From NCBI GenBank assembly GCA_035601195.1, contig DATNOU010000063.1, forward strand, positions 1-26,265: 26,265 nucleotides of DNA, in the 5' to 3' direction. The notes under the pieces are model-generated. The model had not been told where the DNA came from and searched no databases. It saw only the letters and a program-made list of their open reading frames with translations. The translations under genes were made by a program, and so were the position numbers. The stretch comes from JAIBJP01 sp035601195 (lineage in GTDB: Bacteria > Actinomycetota > Thermoleophilia > Gaiellales > Gaiellaceae). Below are positions 6,496 through 14,665 of the stretch, piece by piece. The first letter of the stretch is position 1; each line of letters begins with the position of its first letter.

Positions 6496-6987
6496 CTAGG
6501 AGACCGGCTGCTCGTCCGTGACGCCGGCCATCACGGACTCTTGCGAGCGCTCGTGGAGTCGCTCGCGGCCACGCCGCACCGCGCCGAGGAACTTGTCCAG
6601 GTTGACCTCGAGAGTGGAGAGGATCGAATCGGCCCAGTCCTCCATCTCGAGCCTCGTCTCGCGCGCCTGGCGCCGCGCGTCCTCCACGATCTCCTGCGCC
6701 TGCCGCTCGGCAAGCTTGACGATCTCGGTCTGAGAAGCCTCCCGGACGGCCTGCTCCCGCGCCTCTCCGAGGATCCGGTCGCTCTCGCGCTTCGCCTCGG
6801 CGAGCATCTCCTGGCGCTCCTTGACGATCCATCGAGCCTGCTTGATCTCCTCCGGAATCGTCGCGCGCATCTGGTCGAGGATGTCGTAGATCTCCTCGCG
6901 GTCGATGCGAACCTGGTCCGTCAGCGGGACCGCTTTCGCGTTGTGAACGAGGTCGTCGAGCTTGTCGATGAGTACGAGTACGTCCAT
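6496..6987 (-). CDS. DivIVA-like coiled-coil protein (possible SepIVA counterpart)
   Basis: A 163-residue protein: the short N-terminal segment MDVLVLIDKLDDLVHNAKAV is followed by a long charged coiled coil (about residues 45-130) rich in A, E, R and Q. The pattern resembles DivIVA/GpsB or ATP synthase b-subunit helices, with no enzyme motif and no membrane segment. ATG 6987 is chosen since conserved sequence starts there; an upstream start at 7089 would run into coaD. In mycobacteria the septation factor SepIVA is encoded next to the YceD-like gene and rnc. By position this may be a shortened counterpart with a role in cell envelope growth or division, but that is inference. Confidence 0.75.
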   Translation of the reverse strand: MDVLVLIDKLDDLVHNAKAVPLTDQVRIDREEIYDILDQMRATIPEEIKQARWIVKERQEMLAEAKRESDRILGEAREQAVREASQTEIVKLAERQAQEIVEDARRQARETRLEMEDWADSILSTLEVNLDKFLGAVRRGRERLHERSQESVMAGVTDEQPVS

Positions 6988-7000
6988 GATTTGCGGGAGT

Positions 7001-7531
7001 TTACTCTTGCGGCGACACGGGTGCACCACCCTTCGGTCGCGGGAACATCTCCTGGAAGCGGCGTGCGACCGGCTCCGGAACGAGATCACCCACGTTCCCT
7101 CCGAAGGACGCGACCTCCTTGACCCCGCTCGACGAGAGGAAGCTGTACTGCGGGCTCGACATCAGGTACATCGTCTCGACCTCGGGGGCGAGGTTGCGGT
7201 TCAGGTTGTGCATCTGGAATTCCCACTCGAAATCCGAGATCGCGCGGAGGCCTTTGACCATGGTCTTCGCGCCCCAGCGTCGGGCGAATTCGACTACGAG
7301 CTCCGCGAAGACGTCGACCTCGACGTTGTCGTAGCCGGCGAGTGCATCGCGGAGAAACCTCACGCGGTCATCGACGGAGAACATCGCCTTCTTGTGCTGG
7401 GGATCGCGTACGACGCCGACGACGACGCGCTCGAAGATGCCCGCCGCCCGCGTGATGATGTCCAGGTGGCCGTTCGTGACGGGGTCGTAGCTCCCCGGGC
7501 AGATTGCTGTGAGAGGAGCCGAGTCGCTCAT
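7001..7531 (-). CDS. coaD: Phosphopantetheine adenylyltransferase
   Basis: A 176-residue nucleotidyltransferase. CPGSYDPVTNGHLDII carries the T-x-G-H motif that binds ATP, followed by VRDPQHKKAMFSVDDRV, VKGLRAISDFEWEFQM and the C-terminal SSSGVKEVASFGG (the ISSTxVRE region). It adenylates 4'-phosphopantetheine to dephospho-CoA, the penultimate step of CoA synthesis. ATG 7531 overlaps the rsmD stop (ATGA-type overlap), so the two are translationally coupled. Confidence 0.97.
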   Translation of the reverse strand: MSDSAPLTAICPGSYDPVTNGHLDIITRAAGIFERVVVGVVRDPQHKKAMFSVDDRVRFLRDALAGYDNVEVDVFAELVVEFARRWGAKTMVKGLRAISDFEWEFQMHNLNRNLAPEVETMYLMSSPQYSFLSSSGVKEVASFGGNVGDLVPEPVARRFQEMFPRPKGGAPVSPQE

Positions 7532-8064
7532 TCCCCTGTGAAGACCGTGACGCGCACCGAGCCGTAGCGGCGACTCGTGCGCATGGGGAGGGGCAGCTCG
7601 GGCTCCGTGCGTGCGTCGGACTCCACCACGACGAGACCGTCTGGCTCGACAACCGGGGGAAGATAGGTGGCAAGCATGGACAAAACGTCAGGAAGCATGC
7701 GGTACGGCGGGTCGACCAGCACGAGATCGTACCGGCTCCCCGAGGCCGCATCGGCCGCGAGTCGGCGCGCGGCGTCCTCCCGCAGGACGGTCGCCGAGGT
7801 CAGCCCGAGCTTGTCGAGATTGCGGACGACCATCTGGGCCGCAGCGCGGTCGGCCTCGACGAAGGTCGCGTGCTCCGCTCCCCGAGAGAGAGCCTCGAGC
7901 CCCATCGCTCCGGAGCCTGCGTAGAGATCGAGCACGCGCATCCCGTCCACCGGCCCGACGAGGTTGAAGACGGCCTCGCGCACCCGGTCGCCCGTAGGAC
8001 GCGTTTCGCGCCCCTTGGGCGCGAAGATACGGGCGCCTTTATGCGAACCCGCGATGATCCTCAT
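7528..8064 (-). CDS. rsmD: 16S rRNA (guanine966-N2)-methyltransferase RsmD
   Basis: A 178-residue methyltransferase with MRIIAGSHKGARIFAPKG at the N-terminus, RPTGDRVREAVFNLV, the SAM-binding VLDLYAGSGAMGLEALSRG and the catalytic DPPY in LVLVDPPYRML. It methylates G966 of 16S rRNA. The gene overlaps recG by 26 bp at its 5' end and coaD by 4 bp at its 3' end. recG-rsmD-coaD is a well-known actinobacterial cluster. Confidence 0.96.
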   Translation of the reverse strand: MRIIAGSHKGARIFAPKGRETRPTGDRVREAVFNLVGPVDGMRVLDLYAGSGAMGLEALSRGAEHATFVEADRAAAQMVVRNLDKLGLTSATVLREDAARRLAADAASGSRYDLVLVDPPYRMLPDVLSMLATYLPPVVEPDGLVVVESDARTEPELPLPMRTSRRYGSVRVTVFTGE

Positions 8065-10081
8065 TCAGCCGCTCCGCCTGGCGGCGAAGAGGCTGAACGG
8101 CGTCGCTCTCGTCGGTAGCAAGCTCCTCGGCCCATCGCCTCGCCTTCTCAACCAGCTTCCGGTCGCGCGTCAGACTCGCAAACTTGAGGTCGGGAAGCCC
8201 CGACTGGCGCGTCCCGAGCAGCTGACCCTCGCCGCGCAGCTCGAGATCGACCTCGGCCAGCCTGAAGCCGTCCGAGGTCTCCACGAGCGCTTCCAGGCGC
8301 CGCTGCGCCTCCTCCGTCAGCTCCTCCTTGGGGCGGGAAACGAGCAAGCAATAGGACTGCTCGGCACCGCGACCCACCCGGCCCCGAAGCTGGTGGAGCT
8401 GTGCGAGCCCGAAGCGGTCTGCCTCCTGGACGATCATGATCGTTGCGTTCGGGATGTCGACCCCGACCTCGATCACCGTCGTCGCCACGAGCACGTTCAG
8501 CTCGCCGCGCTTGAACTTCTCCATGACGGCGCGCCTGTCGGCCGGTCGCATCCGTCCGTGCAGACAGCCCACCCGGAAGTCGCGGAGCTCCGCTTGCCGC
8601 AGCCGCTCGGCCTCCTGCTCGGCCGCGCGGGCTTCGATAGCCTCGGACTCGGAGACGAGCGGGCAGACGACGTAGGCCTGGCGGCCCTCCTGCAGGTGGC
8701 GCCTGAGCCGCTTGTAGGCCTCGGCGGCCCGATCATGGGAGACCCAGCTCGTGACGACCGGCCGGCGTCCCTTCGGCGGACGCGCAATCTCGGTGACGTC
8801 GAGGTCGCCGTAAACGGTCTGTGCGAGCGTGCGCGGGATCGGGGTCGCCGTCATGTGCAAGACGTGAGGCGTCGAGGCGCCGAGCGCCCGGCGCTGCTCG
8901 ACGCCGAACCGGTGCTGCTCGTCGACTACGGCAACCGCCAGTGAGCGAAACTCAACCCCCTCCTGGATCAGGGCGTGCGTCCCGACGATGAGATCCGCAT
9001 CCTCGATCTCTCCTCTCACGGACCCGGTCAAGAGCGCCGCGCGCACGCCCAGGGCCACGCAGATCGGCTCGACCGTGAGGTAGTGCTGCTCCGCGAGCGT
9101 CTCCGTCGGAGCCATGAGCGCCCCCTGGTGACCGCGCTCGACGGCACGGAGGAGAGCGTAGAGCGCGACGACGGTCTTACCCGAGCCGACGTCGCCCTGG
9201 AGCAACCGCTGCATCGGCCGCGTTCCGCGCAGGTCGGAGTCGATCTCGACGATCGCCTGTTCCTGCTCGGGCGTGAACGCGAAGGGAAGAGCCTTGCGGT
9301 AGCCCGCGAGGAGCTCGCCCGGCGCGCCGAGAGCAGGCGCGACGGATTCCTCCTCGAGCTCGCGCCGCCGCTGGAGGAGGCCTAGTTGGAGCACGATCAA
9401 CTCCTCCAGGGCGAGCCGCTCGCGAGCCGTTCTCACATCCTCGAGCCGCGCCGGCCGGTGGTAAGCGGCGAGAGCATCAGCGCGGAGCGGAAGTTTCTCC
9501 CGCTGACGCACCTCCGCGGGGAGCGCGTCGGCGTACCAACGGACGAGCGGCAGCGCACGCTCGGTCAGCTCCCGGAGCTTCGTCGTCGAGACGGCCTCGC
9601 TCGCGGGATAGAGCGGGACGAGACCCACCGTGTGCAGGCCCGCGCCGTCCCCCGCCAGCTCGTGCCGCTCCACCTTGAAAGTGCCGCCGACCTGGAGCTG
9701 GCCGTGGACAAGGACACGCGTCCCGGGGACGAGACGTTCGGCCAGCCAGGCCTGGTTGAACCACACCGCCGTCGCCCTGCCGCCTTCCCCGTCGACGACC
9801 CCCGCCTCGACGAGCTTCAGGTTGCGCCGCCGCGTCGGTCGGAGGCGCGCCCGCTCGACCGTGCACTCGACCGTCGCCTCCTGTCCGAGCCGAAGGGCCG
9901 CGAACCCTCTCGCTTCCGACCAGTCCAGGAAGTCGCGGGGAACGTGTTCCGCGAGGTCCCGGACGCTCTCGATCCCCAGGGCCGCAAGTCGCTCGGCAAC
10001 CTTCGGGCCCACGCCGGAAAGTGTGCTCACGGGGGCCTCTTCGTCCACTCTGAACCTCGGTTCCGGCGCACCTTGGTCCAT
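8039..10081 (-). CDS. recG: ATP-dependent DNA helicase RecG
   Basis: A 680-residue helicase. The N-terminal wedge/OB region includes LSGVGPKVAERLAALGI and AVWFNQAWLAERL. The helicase core follows with Walker A GDVGSGKTVVALYALL, the DEQH box VVDEQHRFGVEQR, HMTATPIPRTLA, and the C-terminal VIEVGVDIPNAT and QLRGRVGRG motifs. It remodels stalled forks and Holliday junctions. ATG 10081 gives the family's normal length; the open frame extends to 10288 but would overlap the cupin gene. The 79-bp gap to the cupin gene shows no clear promoter. Confidence 0.97.
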   Translation of the reverse strand: MDQGAPEPRFRVDEEAPVSTLSGVGPKVAERLAALGIESVRDLAEHVPRDFLDWSEARGFAALRLGQEATVECTVERARLRPTRRRNLKLVEAGVVDGEGGRATAVWFNQAWLAERLVPGTRVLVHGQLQVGGTFKVERHELAGDGAGLHTVGLVPLYPASEAVSTTKLRELTERALPLVRWYADALPAEVRQREKLPLRADALAAYHRPARLEDVRTARERLALEELIVLQLGLLQRRRELEEESVAPALGAPGELLAGYRKALPFAFTPEQEQAIVEIDSDLRGTRPMQRLLQGDVGSGKTVVALYALLRAVERGHQGALMAPTETLAEQHYLTVEPICVALGVRAALLTGSVRGEIEDADLIVGTHALIQEGVEFRSLAVAVVDEQHRFGVEQRRALGASTPHVLHMTATPIPRTLAQTVYGDLDVTEIARPPKGRRPVVTSWVSHDRAAEAYKRLRRHLQEGRQAYVVCPLVSESEAIEARAAEQEAERLRQAELRDFRVGCLHGRMRPADRRAVMEKFKRGELNVLVATTVIEVGVDIPNATIMIVQEADRFGLAQLHQLRGRVGRGAEQSYCLLVSRPKEELTEEAQRRLEALVETSDGFRLAEVDLELRGEGQLLGTRQSGLPDLKFASLTRDRKLVEKARRWAEELATDESDAVQPLRRQAERLNEDHRGFA

Positions 10082-10160
10082 GCCAGCAAAGCCGGCCAGC
10101 GCTGGGCGCAAACTCACGGAGAGGGCCAGGACGTCACCAGCATACGACTCGCCCTGGACG

Positions 10161-11084
10161 TTACTCGGGCGGCGGTTCCCCGTCCCAGTAGTCCAAGCGC
10201 TCAATCCGGCCGATGAGCTTGATCCCGCGGAAGTTGACCTTGTTCGACCGCGGGTAGTACGCGATGTCGTTCGTATCGCGGGTTCCATACGCGAGATATG
10301 TCATGCCCTCGTCCCCGGCCCGAAACGAATGCGCGATGCCGGTGCCTGGCGGGCGCCCGAGGACGTGCCCGGGCCGCACGGCCTCCTGCTCCTCCCCGAG
10401 ATAGACCATCCCTCCGCCCCCGAGGATGACGAAGATCTCTTCTTCGGCCGAATGGCAGTGAAACGGAGCTCCCTCCTTTCCTGGAGCGACGGTGACGTGA
10501 CAGAGACCGGTCCGCTCGGAGCCCGCGCTTCGTCCCAGATCGCGATCCACGGACGCTCGAACCTCGACGTAATCCGCGTCGTCCACGTGGACGATCCTCT
10601 GCGGCCGCTTCGAGACGTCTCCGACTTCGGGCTCGCCCGCCGCCGCCTCCCGCTCCCACGGGTGCCGCGGGTCAGACGAGGCGTCGACTGTGGCCCAATC
10701 CAAGCGGACGACCCCGGCTCGCGGCAGAAGCGTCCCGGTCGGATATGCGCGCATCCCGAAAGCAAGGACGTTGAGGCCATCCGGACCTGCTCGCAGGGTG
10801 TGCGCCTGCTCGGCCGCGAGATGGACGAGGCAATCGCCTTCGGCGACCTCGAAGCTTTCGTCGTCCTGCCAGGAGATCCCTGAACCGCCCAGCACGAAGA
10901 AGATCTCTTCCTCGACGAGCTCCGCATGTGCCGGAGTCGACCACTTGCCCGGGTCGATCTCGATCCGTTGCAGCCCGACGCTCCACGTACCGGCGGCCGT
11001 CCCGAGGTCTCGCCAGGAGCCCGCCAGATGGCCGGCCTCACGCCGGACCGGCTCGACCTCGTCCCAGTGGGCCAGATGCTCCAC
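10161..11084 (-). CDS. Bicupin (two cupin domains)
   Basis: A 307-residue protein with two cupin barrels. The N-terminal barrel has PAHAELVEEEIFFVLGGSG; only one His of the H-x-H pair is present, so metal binding there is doubtful. The C-terminal barrel has APFHCHSAEEEIFVILGGGG, keeping the H-x-H-x4-E pattern, plus GTGIAHSFRAG with the third His. This matches metal-dependent bicupins, but nothing identifies the substrate. GTG 11084 is used. Divergent from the MBL-fold gene, with 21 bp between start codons, so the two may share a control region. Confidence 0.82.
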   Translation of the reverse strand: MEHLAHWDEVEPVRREAGHLAGSWRDLGTAAGTWSVGLQRIEIDPGKWSTPAHAELVEEEIFFVLGGSGISWQDDESFEVAEGDCLVHLAAEQAHTLRAGPDGLNVLAFGMRAYPTGTLLPRAGVVRLDWATVDASSDPRHPWEREAAAGEPEVGDVSKRPQRIVHVDDADYVEVRASVDRDLGRSAGSERTGLCHVTVAPGKEGAPFHCHSAEEEIFVILGGGGMVYLGEEQEAVRPGHVLGRPPGTGIAHSFRAGDEGMTYLAYGTRDTNDIAYYPRSNKVNFRGIKLIGRIERLDYWDGEPPPE

Positions 11085-11091
11085 GAGCGCC

Positions 11092-11097
11092 TACGAT
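11092..11097 (+). promoter_or_regulatory. Possible -10 hexamer for the MBL-fold gene
   Basis: TACGAT lies 8 bp before the GTG start at 11106 within the 21-bp divergent gap. The spacing would give a leaderless mRNA. No -35 hexamer was identified, so this is a weak call. Confidence 0.3.
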
Positions 11098-11105
11098 ACT
11101 CGGCC

Positions 11106-11723
11106 GTGAGCGAGCCGCAGGCAGTCGCCGAGCGCGTGGACGAGGTCCTCCCCGGCGTGTGGTCGTGGAGCGTGCACGACGATCGGATCGACTTCGTCAG
11201 TACGGCCCATGCCGTGGCTGACCCCGGCGGCGTCGTCCTGATCGATCCGCTTCCGCTCGCCCCCGAAGCGCTGGCCGGGCTCGGAGACGTGACCGCGATC
11301 TGCCTAACGGCGGGAACGCATCAGCGCTCCGCCTGGCGCTACAGGCGCGAGTGCGGTGCGCCGGTCCATGCGCCCTCCTTGTCGCGGCAGATCGAGGAGG
11401 AGCCGGACGTGCGTTACACCAACGGCGACGAGCTGCCCGGCGGCCTGCACGCCGTCTTCACTCCAGGCGCTGGGACGACCCAGCACACGTTCGTGCTCCA
11501 CAGGGAAGGCGGTGTCGCCTTCGTCCCGGACCTCCTCAGCCATCTACCTGAGCGGGGGCTGAGGATCGTCGCGGAGGAATACATGCACGATCCCGCCGAG
11601 GCGCGGCGAAGCATTCGCAGACTGCTCGACCTTCCTGTCTCGATCCTTTGCTTCGATCACGGCGAACCGTTTACCGAAGATCCGAAGGCTGCTCTCCGGT
11701 CGCTCGTCGAGCAAAGCGCCTAG
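11106..11723 (+). CDS. Metallo-beta-lactamase-fold protein with degenerate metal site
   Basis: A 205-residue protein with an MBL-fold layout: EVLPGVWSWSVHDDRIDF, VVLIDPLPLAPEALAGLG, then LTAGTHQRSAWRYRREC where an active enzyme has H-x-H-x-D-H. Only the first His remains recognisable. Later come GAGTTQHTFVLH, VAFVPDLLSH and LCFDHGEPF, in the positions of the other metal ligands. Hydrolase activity is therefore uncertain and a binding role is possible. Start GTG 11106. Its stop shares CTAG with the stop of convergent degV. Confidence 0.75.
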   Translation: MSEPQAVAERVDEVLPGVWSWSVHDDRIDFVSTAHAVADPGGVVLIDPLPLAPEALAGLGDVTAICLTAGTHQRSAWRYRRECGAPVHAPSLSRQIEEEPDVRYTNGDELPGGLHAVFTPGAGTTQHTFVLHREGGVAFVPDLLSHLPERGLRIVAEEYMHDPAEARRSIRRLLDLPVSILCFDHGEPFTEDPKAALRSLVEQSA

Positions 11724-12580
11724 CTCTGGTCCCGGAACCAGAAGAGGCCGAGAGTTCCCGGGCCACCGTGTGTCCCGATCACCGGCCCGAGCGTCAGGAC
11801 GAGGTCGAGCGATGCGTGCGGGCGGGCTGCGCGCACCCGCCCAGCGAGCTCATCACAATCCTCCTTGGCATCGGCGTGGGCGACGCCGACATGCAGTCCC
11901 GAACCGTCCTGCGACCCCTCGACGAAGAGCCGCTCCATCTCCGCGATTGCCTTCCTCCGCCCGCGGACGCGCTTGAGCGGGGCGACTTCGCCGTCGTCGA
12001 GCACGAGGATCGGCTTGACGGACAGCAGCTGACCGGCGAGGCCGGCCGCCTTGCCGATCCGGCCGCCCCTGATCAGGTACTCGAGCGTGTCGACCGTGAA
12101 GAGGAGGCCGCGTTCTCGCTTGAAGCGCTCCACGAGCGCGTCGATCTCCTTCTCCTCGGTTCCTCGGGCGAGGCGGCGCTGGATCGCGTCGGCAAGGATG
12201 ACCGTCCCGCCCGAAGTGACGCCCGAGTCGATCACCTGCACGCGCTCGCCGGCAGGCTCCGCCGCCAAACGCGCGCTCTCGTACGTCCCCGAGATCTTGG
12301 AGGAGAGGACGACGCAGAGGATCCGTTCGTATTCCGACAGGGAGTCGAACACGGCCTCGAAGTCGGCCGGCGACGGCTGAGACGACTTGGGTGGCTGCGA
12401 GCTCCCACGGAGCCTCCGGTAGAACTCCTCCGCCGAGATGTCCACGTACTCGCGGAAGGTCTCGTCGCCGAAGCGCACGTACAGGGGCACCAGGCGCCAG
12501 TTGGGGTGCCGCGCCTGAGGGTCCGGCAAGTCCGCCGTCGAGTCGAGGACGACGGCTGTGTTCTCAGCCGTTAGCGCCAT
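11720..12580 (-). CDS. DegV family fatty-acid-binding protein (FakB-like)
   Basis: A 286-residue DegV protein. It begins TAVVLDSTADLP, followed by the fatty-acid-carboxylate-binding segment SSKISGTYESARLAAE, VDTLEYLIRGGRIGKAAG and GPVIGTHGGPGTLG. FakB proteins present a bound fatty acid to FakA for phosphorylation to acyl phosphate, which enters phospholipid synthesis at the same point as the PlsX product. ATG 12580 overlaps the receiver-domain gene by 17 bp. fakA lies just upstream, so a FakA-FakB pair is likely; the link to the receiver domain is discussed under findings. Confidence 0.93.
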   Translation of the reverse strand: MALTAENTAVVLDSTADLPDPQARHPNWRLVPLYVRFGDETFREYVDISAEEFYRRLRGSSQPPKSSQPSPADFEAVFDSLSEYERILCVVLSSKISGTYESARLAAEPAGERVQVIDSGVTSGGTVILADAIQRRLARGTEEKEIDALVERFKRERGLLFTVDTLEYLIRGGRIGKAAGLAGQLLSVKPILVLDDGEVAPLKRVRGRRKAIAEMERLFVEGSQDGSGLHVGVAHADAKEDCDELAGRVRAARPHASLDLVLTLGPVIGTHGGPGTLGLFWFRDQS

Positions 12581-12959
12581 CGCGCCCGGCTGCCTCGCGA
12601 ATGGCGCCGACGATCTCCTCGAGCCCCCGATCCTTGGTCAGGCAGGCCACGGCGCCCGCATCCAGGAGGGCCTGGACCTCGCCTGTCTCCGCAGTCGCCG
12701 TCAAGACGACGACCGACACCGCTGGGCACGCGGATCGCAGCCCGGCGGTCGTCTCGACCCCGTCGAGGCCCGGAAGCCTGTAGTCGACGAGGACGACGTC
12801 GGGATCCACGCGGGGGCACACCTCGAGTGCCGCTTCGCCGTCACCCACCGCGGCGACGACGCGAATGTCGGGCGTCACTTCGAGCATCAGCTCGAGCGCT
12901 TCGCGGAAGATGTCGTTGTCCTCGACGAGGACGACCTCGATGGGCTCGCCGCCTGCCAT
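12564..12959 (-). CDS. Stand-alone response regulator receiver domain
   Basis: A 131-residue single receiver (CheY-like) domain with every active-site residue present: the acidic pair E13/D14 (VVLVEDNDIF), phospho-acceptor D59 (DVVLVDYRLPGLDG), T87 (VVVLTATAE) and K109 (CLTKDRG). There is no output domain: the protein ends about 20 residues after the lysine. ATG 12959 was chosen over an upstream start at 13076 inside fakA, because conserved sequence starts there. It is sandwiched between fakA (16 bp upstream) and degV (17-bp overlap). No histidine kinase is in the window. Confidence 0.9.
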   Translation of the reverse strand: MAGGEPIEVVLVEDNDIFREALELMLEVTPDIRVVAAVGDGEAALEVCPRVDPDVVLVDYRLPGLDGVETTAGLRSACPAVSVVVLTATAETGEVQALLDAGAVACLTKDRGLEEIVGAIREAAGRDGANG

Positions 12960-12975
12960 CGGCCGAAGTATCGGC

Positions 12976-14544
12976 TTATTCGGCTCCGAACAGAAGCAGG
13001 TAGTGGGGCTGGCCACCGTCGTGCACTTCAACCTCGAGCTCCGGATGAGCCGTTCGGATCGCGTCCACGAGCGCATCGGTGTCGCCGGCTTCCTCTCCGA
13101 GGAGAATCGTCAGCACCTCGGGATCCTCCCCTAAGAGCCGGTCGACGACCTCGCGTGCAACCGGGTCGAGTGTGGGGCCGGCCGACACCGGCTCCCCTTC
13201 CACGAGGCCGAGGAACTGGCCCTGCTCGACGTCGACCGGCCCGATCGAGGCGTTCCGGGAGGCCCGGGCAACGCCGCCGCTCCGAACCGCGGCCGCGGCT
13301 TCCGTCATGGCCACTGCGTTCTTGTCCACCGGTCGCTTTGCGTCGTAGGCGACGAGAGCACCCAGGCCGGCTTGCAGCGTGTGCGTCGGGACGACCCGCA
13401 CGTCCTTGTCGACTGAATCCGCTGCCCGCTCGGCTGCCATAACGACGTTCTTCGAGTTGGACAACACGATCGCGCCGCTATCGAGCAGCGACTCGATGGC
13501 CGCCGCGATATCGGCCGTGGAGGGATTCATCGTCTCGCCGCCGTCCACGCAGACCGCGCCCAGGCTCTCGAACAGCCGACGGTTCCCATTCCCGACGACG
13601 ACCGCGACTGCTCCGGTGGCGCCGGCCTCCCGCTCGAGCCGCTGCGTCCGCTGAGCGGTCTGCACGTGCATGTTCTTGATGTCGACCTCCTCGACCTCGC
13701 CGGCGGCCGTCGCGAGGGCGAGCGCGCGGCCGGGCTCATCCGTGTGCACGTGCGCCTTCACCGCTCCCGGGGCGCCCACCACGAGCAGCGAGTCGCCCAA
13801 CTCGGAGAGCTTCGCCTCGAAGTCTTCCGGATCGACGGCATCGCCCTCGACGAAGAAGGAAGTGCAATAGCGGTACTTGGACGGCTCCAAGTGCACCGCC
13901 TCGAGCGGGAGCGCTCCCGCGCCTGAGCGGCCCTCCGGAAGCGGCTCGCCGCGGACATGCGCGGCGATTCCACGCAGGATCTCGACGATGCCGGCTCCCC
14001 CCGCGTCGACGACTCCCGCTTGCCGTAGAACGTCCAACTGCTCCTGCGTGCGGGCGAGAGCAGACTCGCCGTGGTCGACCAGCCTGGGGAGAGCTTCGTC
14101 GAGCGGGACGGCGGCGGCGGCGAGCTCCTCGGCCTTCTCGGCGAGCTCGCGGATGACGCTGAGCATCGTCCCTTCCTGCGGGTTCCGAACGGCTGCGTAC
14201 GCAGCGTTGCTGGCGCCGCGCAGCGCCTGCGCGAGTGCCTGCGTGTCGATCTCGTCCTCCGGCAGCGCCTCCACCGCACCGCGCACGATCTGGGAGAGGA
14301 TCACTCCGGAGTTGCCCCGCGCACCCATGAGCGAGGCCCGCACGACGTCCGTCTCACCGCGCTCGAGCGCCGAGACGACGGCTCGCGCGGTCTCGGTCAT
14401 GTTCGTCCCCGTGTCCCCGTCCGGGACCGGGTAGACGTTGAGATCGTCGATCCGCTGCCTGCTCGCCTCGAGAGCGGCCAGCGCCGCCCGCGCGAGAGCT
14501 AGCGGCTCACCCCGCAACGTCCACCGGGCCCTGGACGGCTGCAA
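12976..14544 (-). CDS. fakA: Fatty acid kinase FakA / DAK2-domain protein
   Basis: A protein of up to 522 residues. The N-terminal DAK2 kinase domain carries RIDDLNVYPVPDGDTGTNM (Asp residues bind Mg-ATP), MGARGNSGVILSQIVRG and VVDAGGAGIVEIL. A middle domain follows (KYRYCTSFFVEGD, VHTDEPGRAL) and then a C-terminal DegV-like domain (GGETMNPSTADIAAAI, LSNSKNVVMAAERA). FakA phosphorylates fatty acids presented by FakB. The only canonical start codons before the conserved helix are TTG 14544 and TTG 14517, and both lie inside repeat copy B (14500-14665). No ribosome binding site is evident for either. Confidence 0.93.
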   Translation of the reverse strand: MQPSRARWTLRGEPLALARAALAALEASRQRIDDLNVYPVPDGDTGTNMTETARAVVSALERGETDVVRASLMGARGNSGVILSQIVRGAVEALPEDEIDTQALAQALRGASNAAYAAVRNPQEGTMLSVIRELAEKAEELAAAAVPLDEALPRLVDHGESALARTQEQLDVLRQAGVVDAGGAGIVEILRGIAAHVRGEPLPEGRSGAGALPLEAVHLEPSKYRYCTSFFVEGDAVDPEDFEAKLSELGDSLLVVGAPGAVKAHVHTDEPGRALALATAAGEVEEVDIKNMHVQTAQRTQRLEREAGATGAVAVVVGNGNRRLFESLGAVCVDGGETMNPSTADIAAAIESLLDSGAIVLSNSKNVVMAAERAADSVDKDVRVVPTHTLQAGLGALVAYDAKRPVDKNAVAMTEAAAAVRSGGVARASRNASIGPVDVEQGQFLGLVEGEPVSAGPTLDPVAREVVDRLLGEDPEVLTILLGEEAGDTDALVDAIRTAHPELEVEVHDGGQPHYLLLFGAE

Positions 14545-14665
14545 AGCGTCGCCGGGCGGCGTCCTCGGTCGCGAACATGCTGCGAAGCATGCACGTTCCC
14601 TGCGTCCTTGCCCAGCTTGCTTTTCGCGCGTCAGGAACCCGGCAACGTCACCGGGCGAACCGCTA
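14500..14665 (-). repeat. 170-bp MITE-like element, copy B (rpmB-fakA, inverted)
   Basis: This 166-bp copy is in the opposite orientation to copies A and C. Reading the minus strand, one end is TAGCGGTTCGCCCGGTGACG (from 14665), and the plus strand from 14500 reads TAGCGGCTCACCCCGCAACG, a strong terminal inverted repeat bounded by TA. It shares the blocks GCGCGAAAAGC, ACGCAGGGA, GCGACCGAGGAC and CGGCGACGCTTTGCAGCC with the others. Its central hairpin (14576-14581 with 14586-14591, loop GCGA) is unrelated in sequence to that of A and C. One end supplies the rpmB stop TAG; the other extends into the fakA reading frame. Confidence 0.87.

Noticed and set aside
9386..10216. Long plus-strand open frames opposite recG and other minus-strand genes
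   Set aside because: They are antisense shadows expected in very GC-rich DNA, with Arg/Pro-rich low-complexity products and no recognisable motifs.
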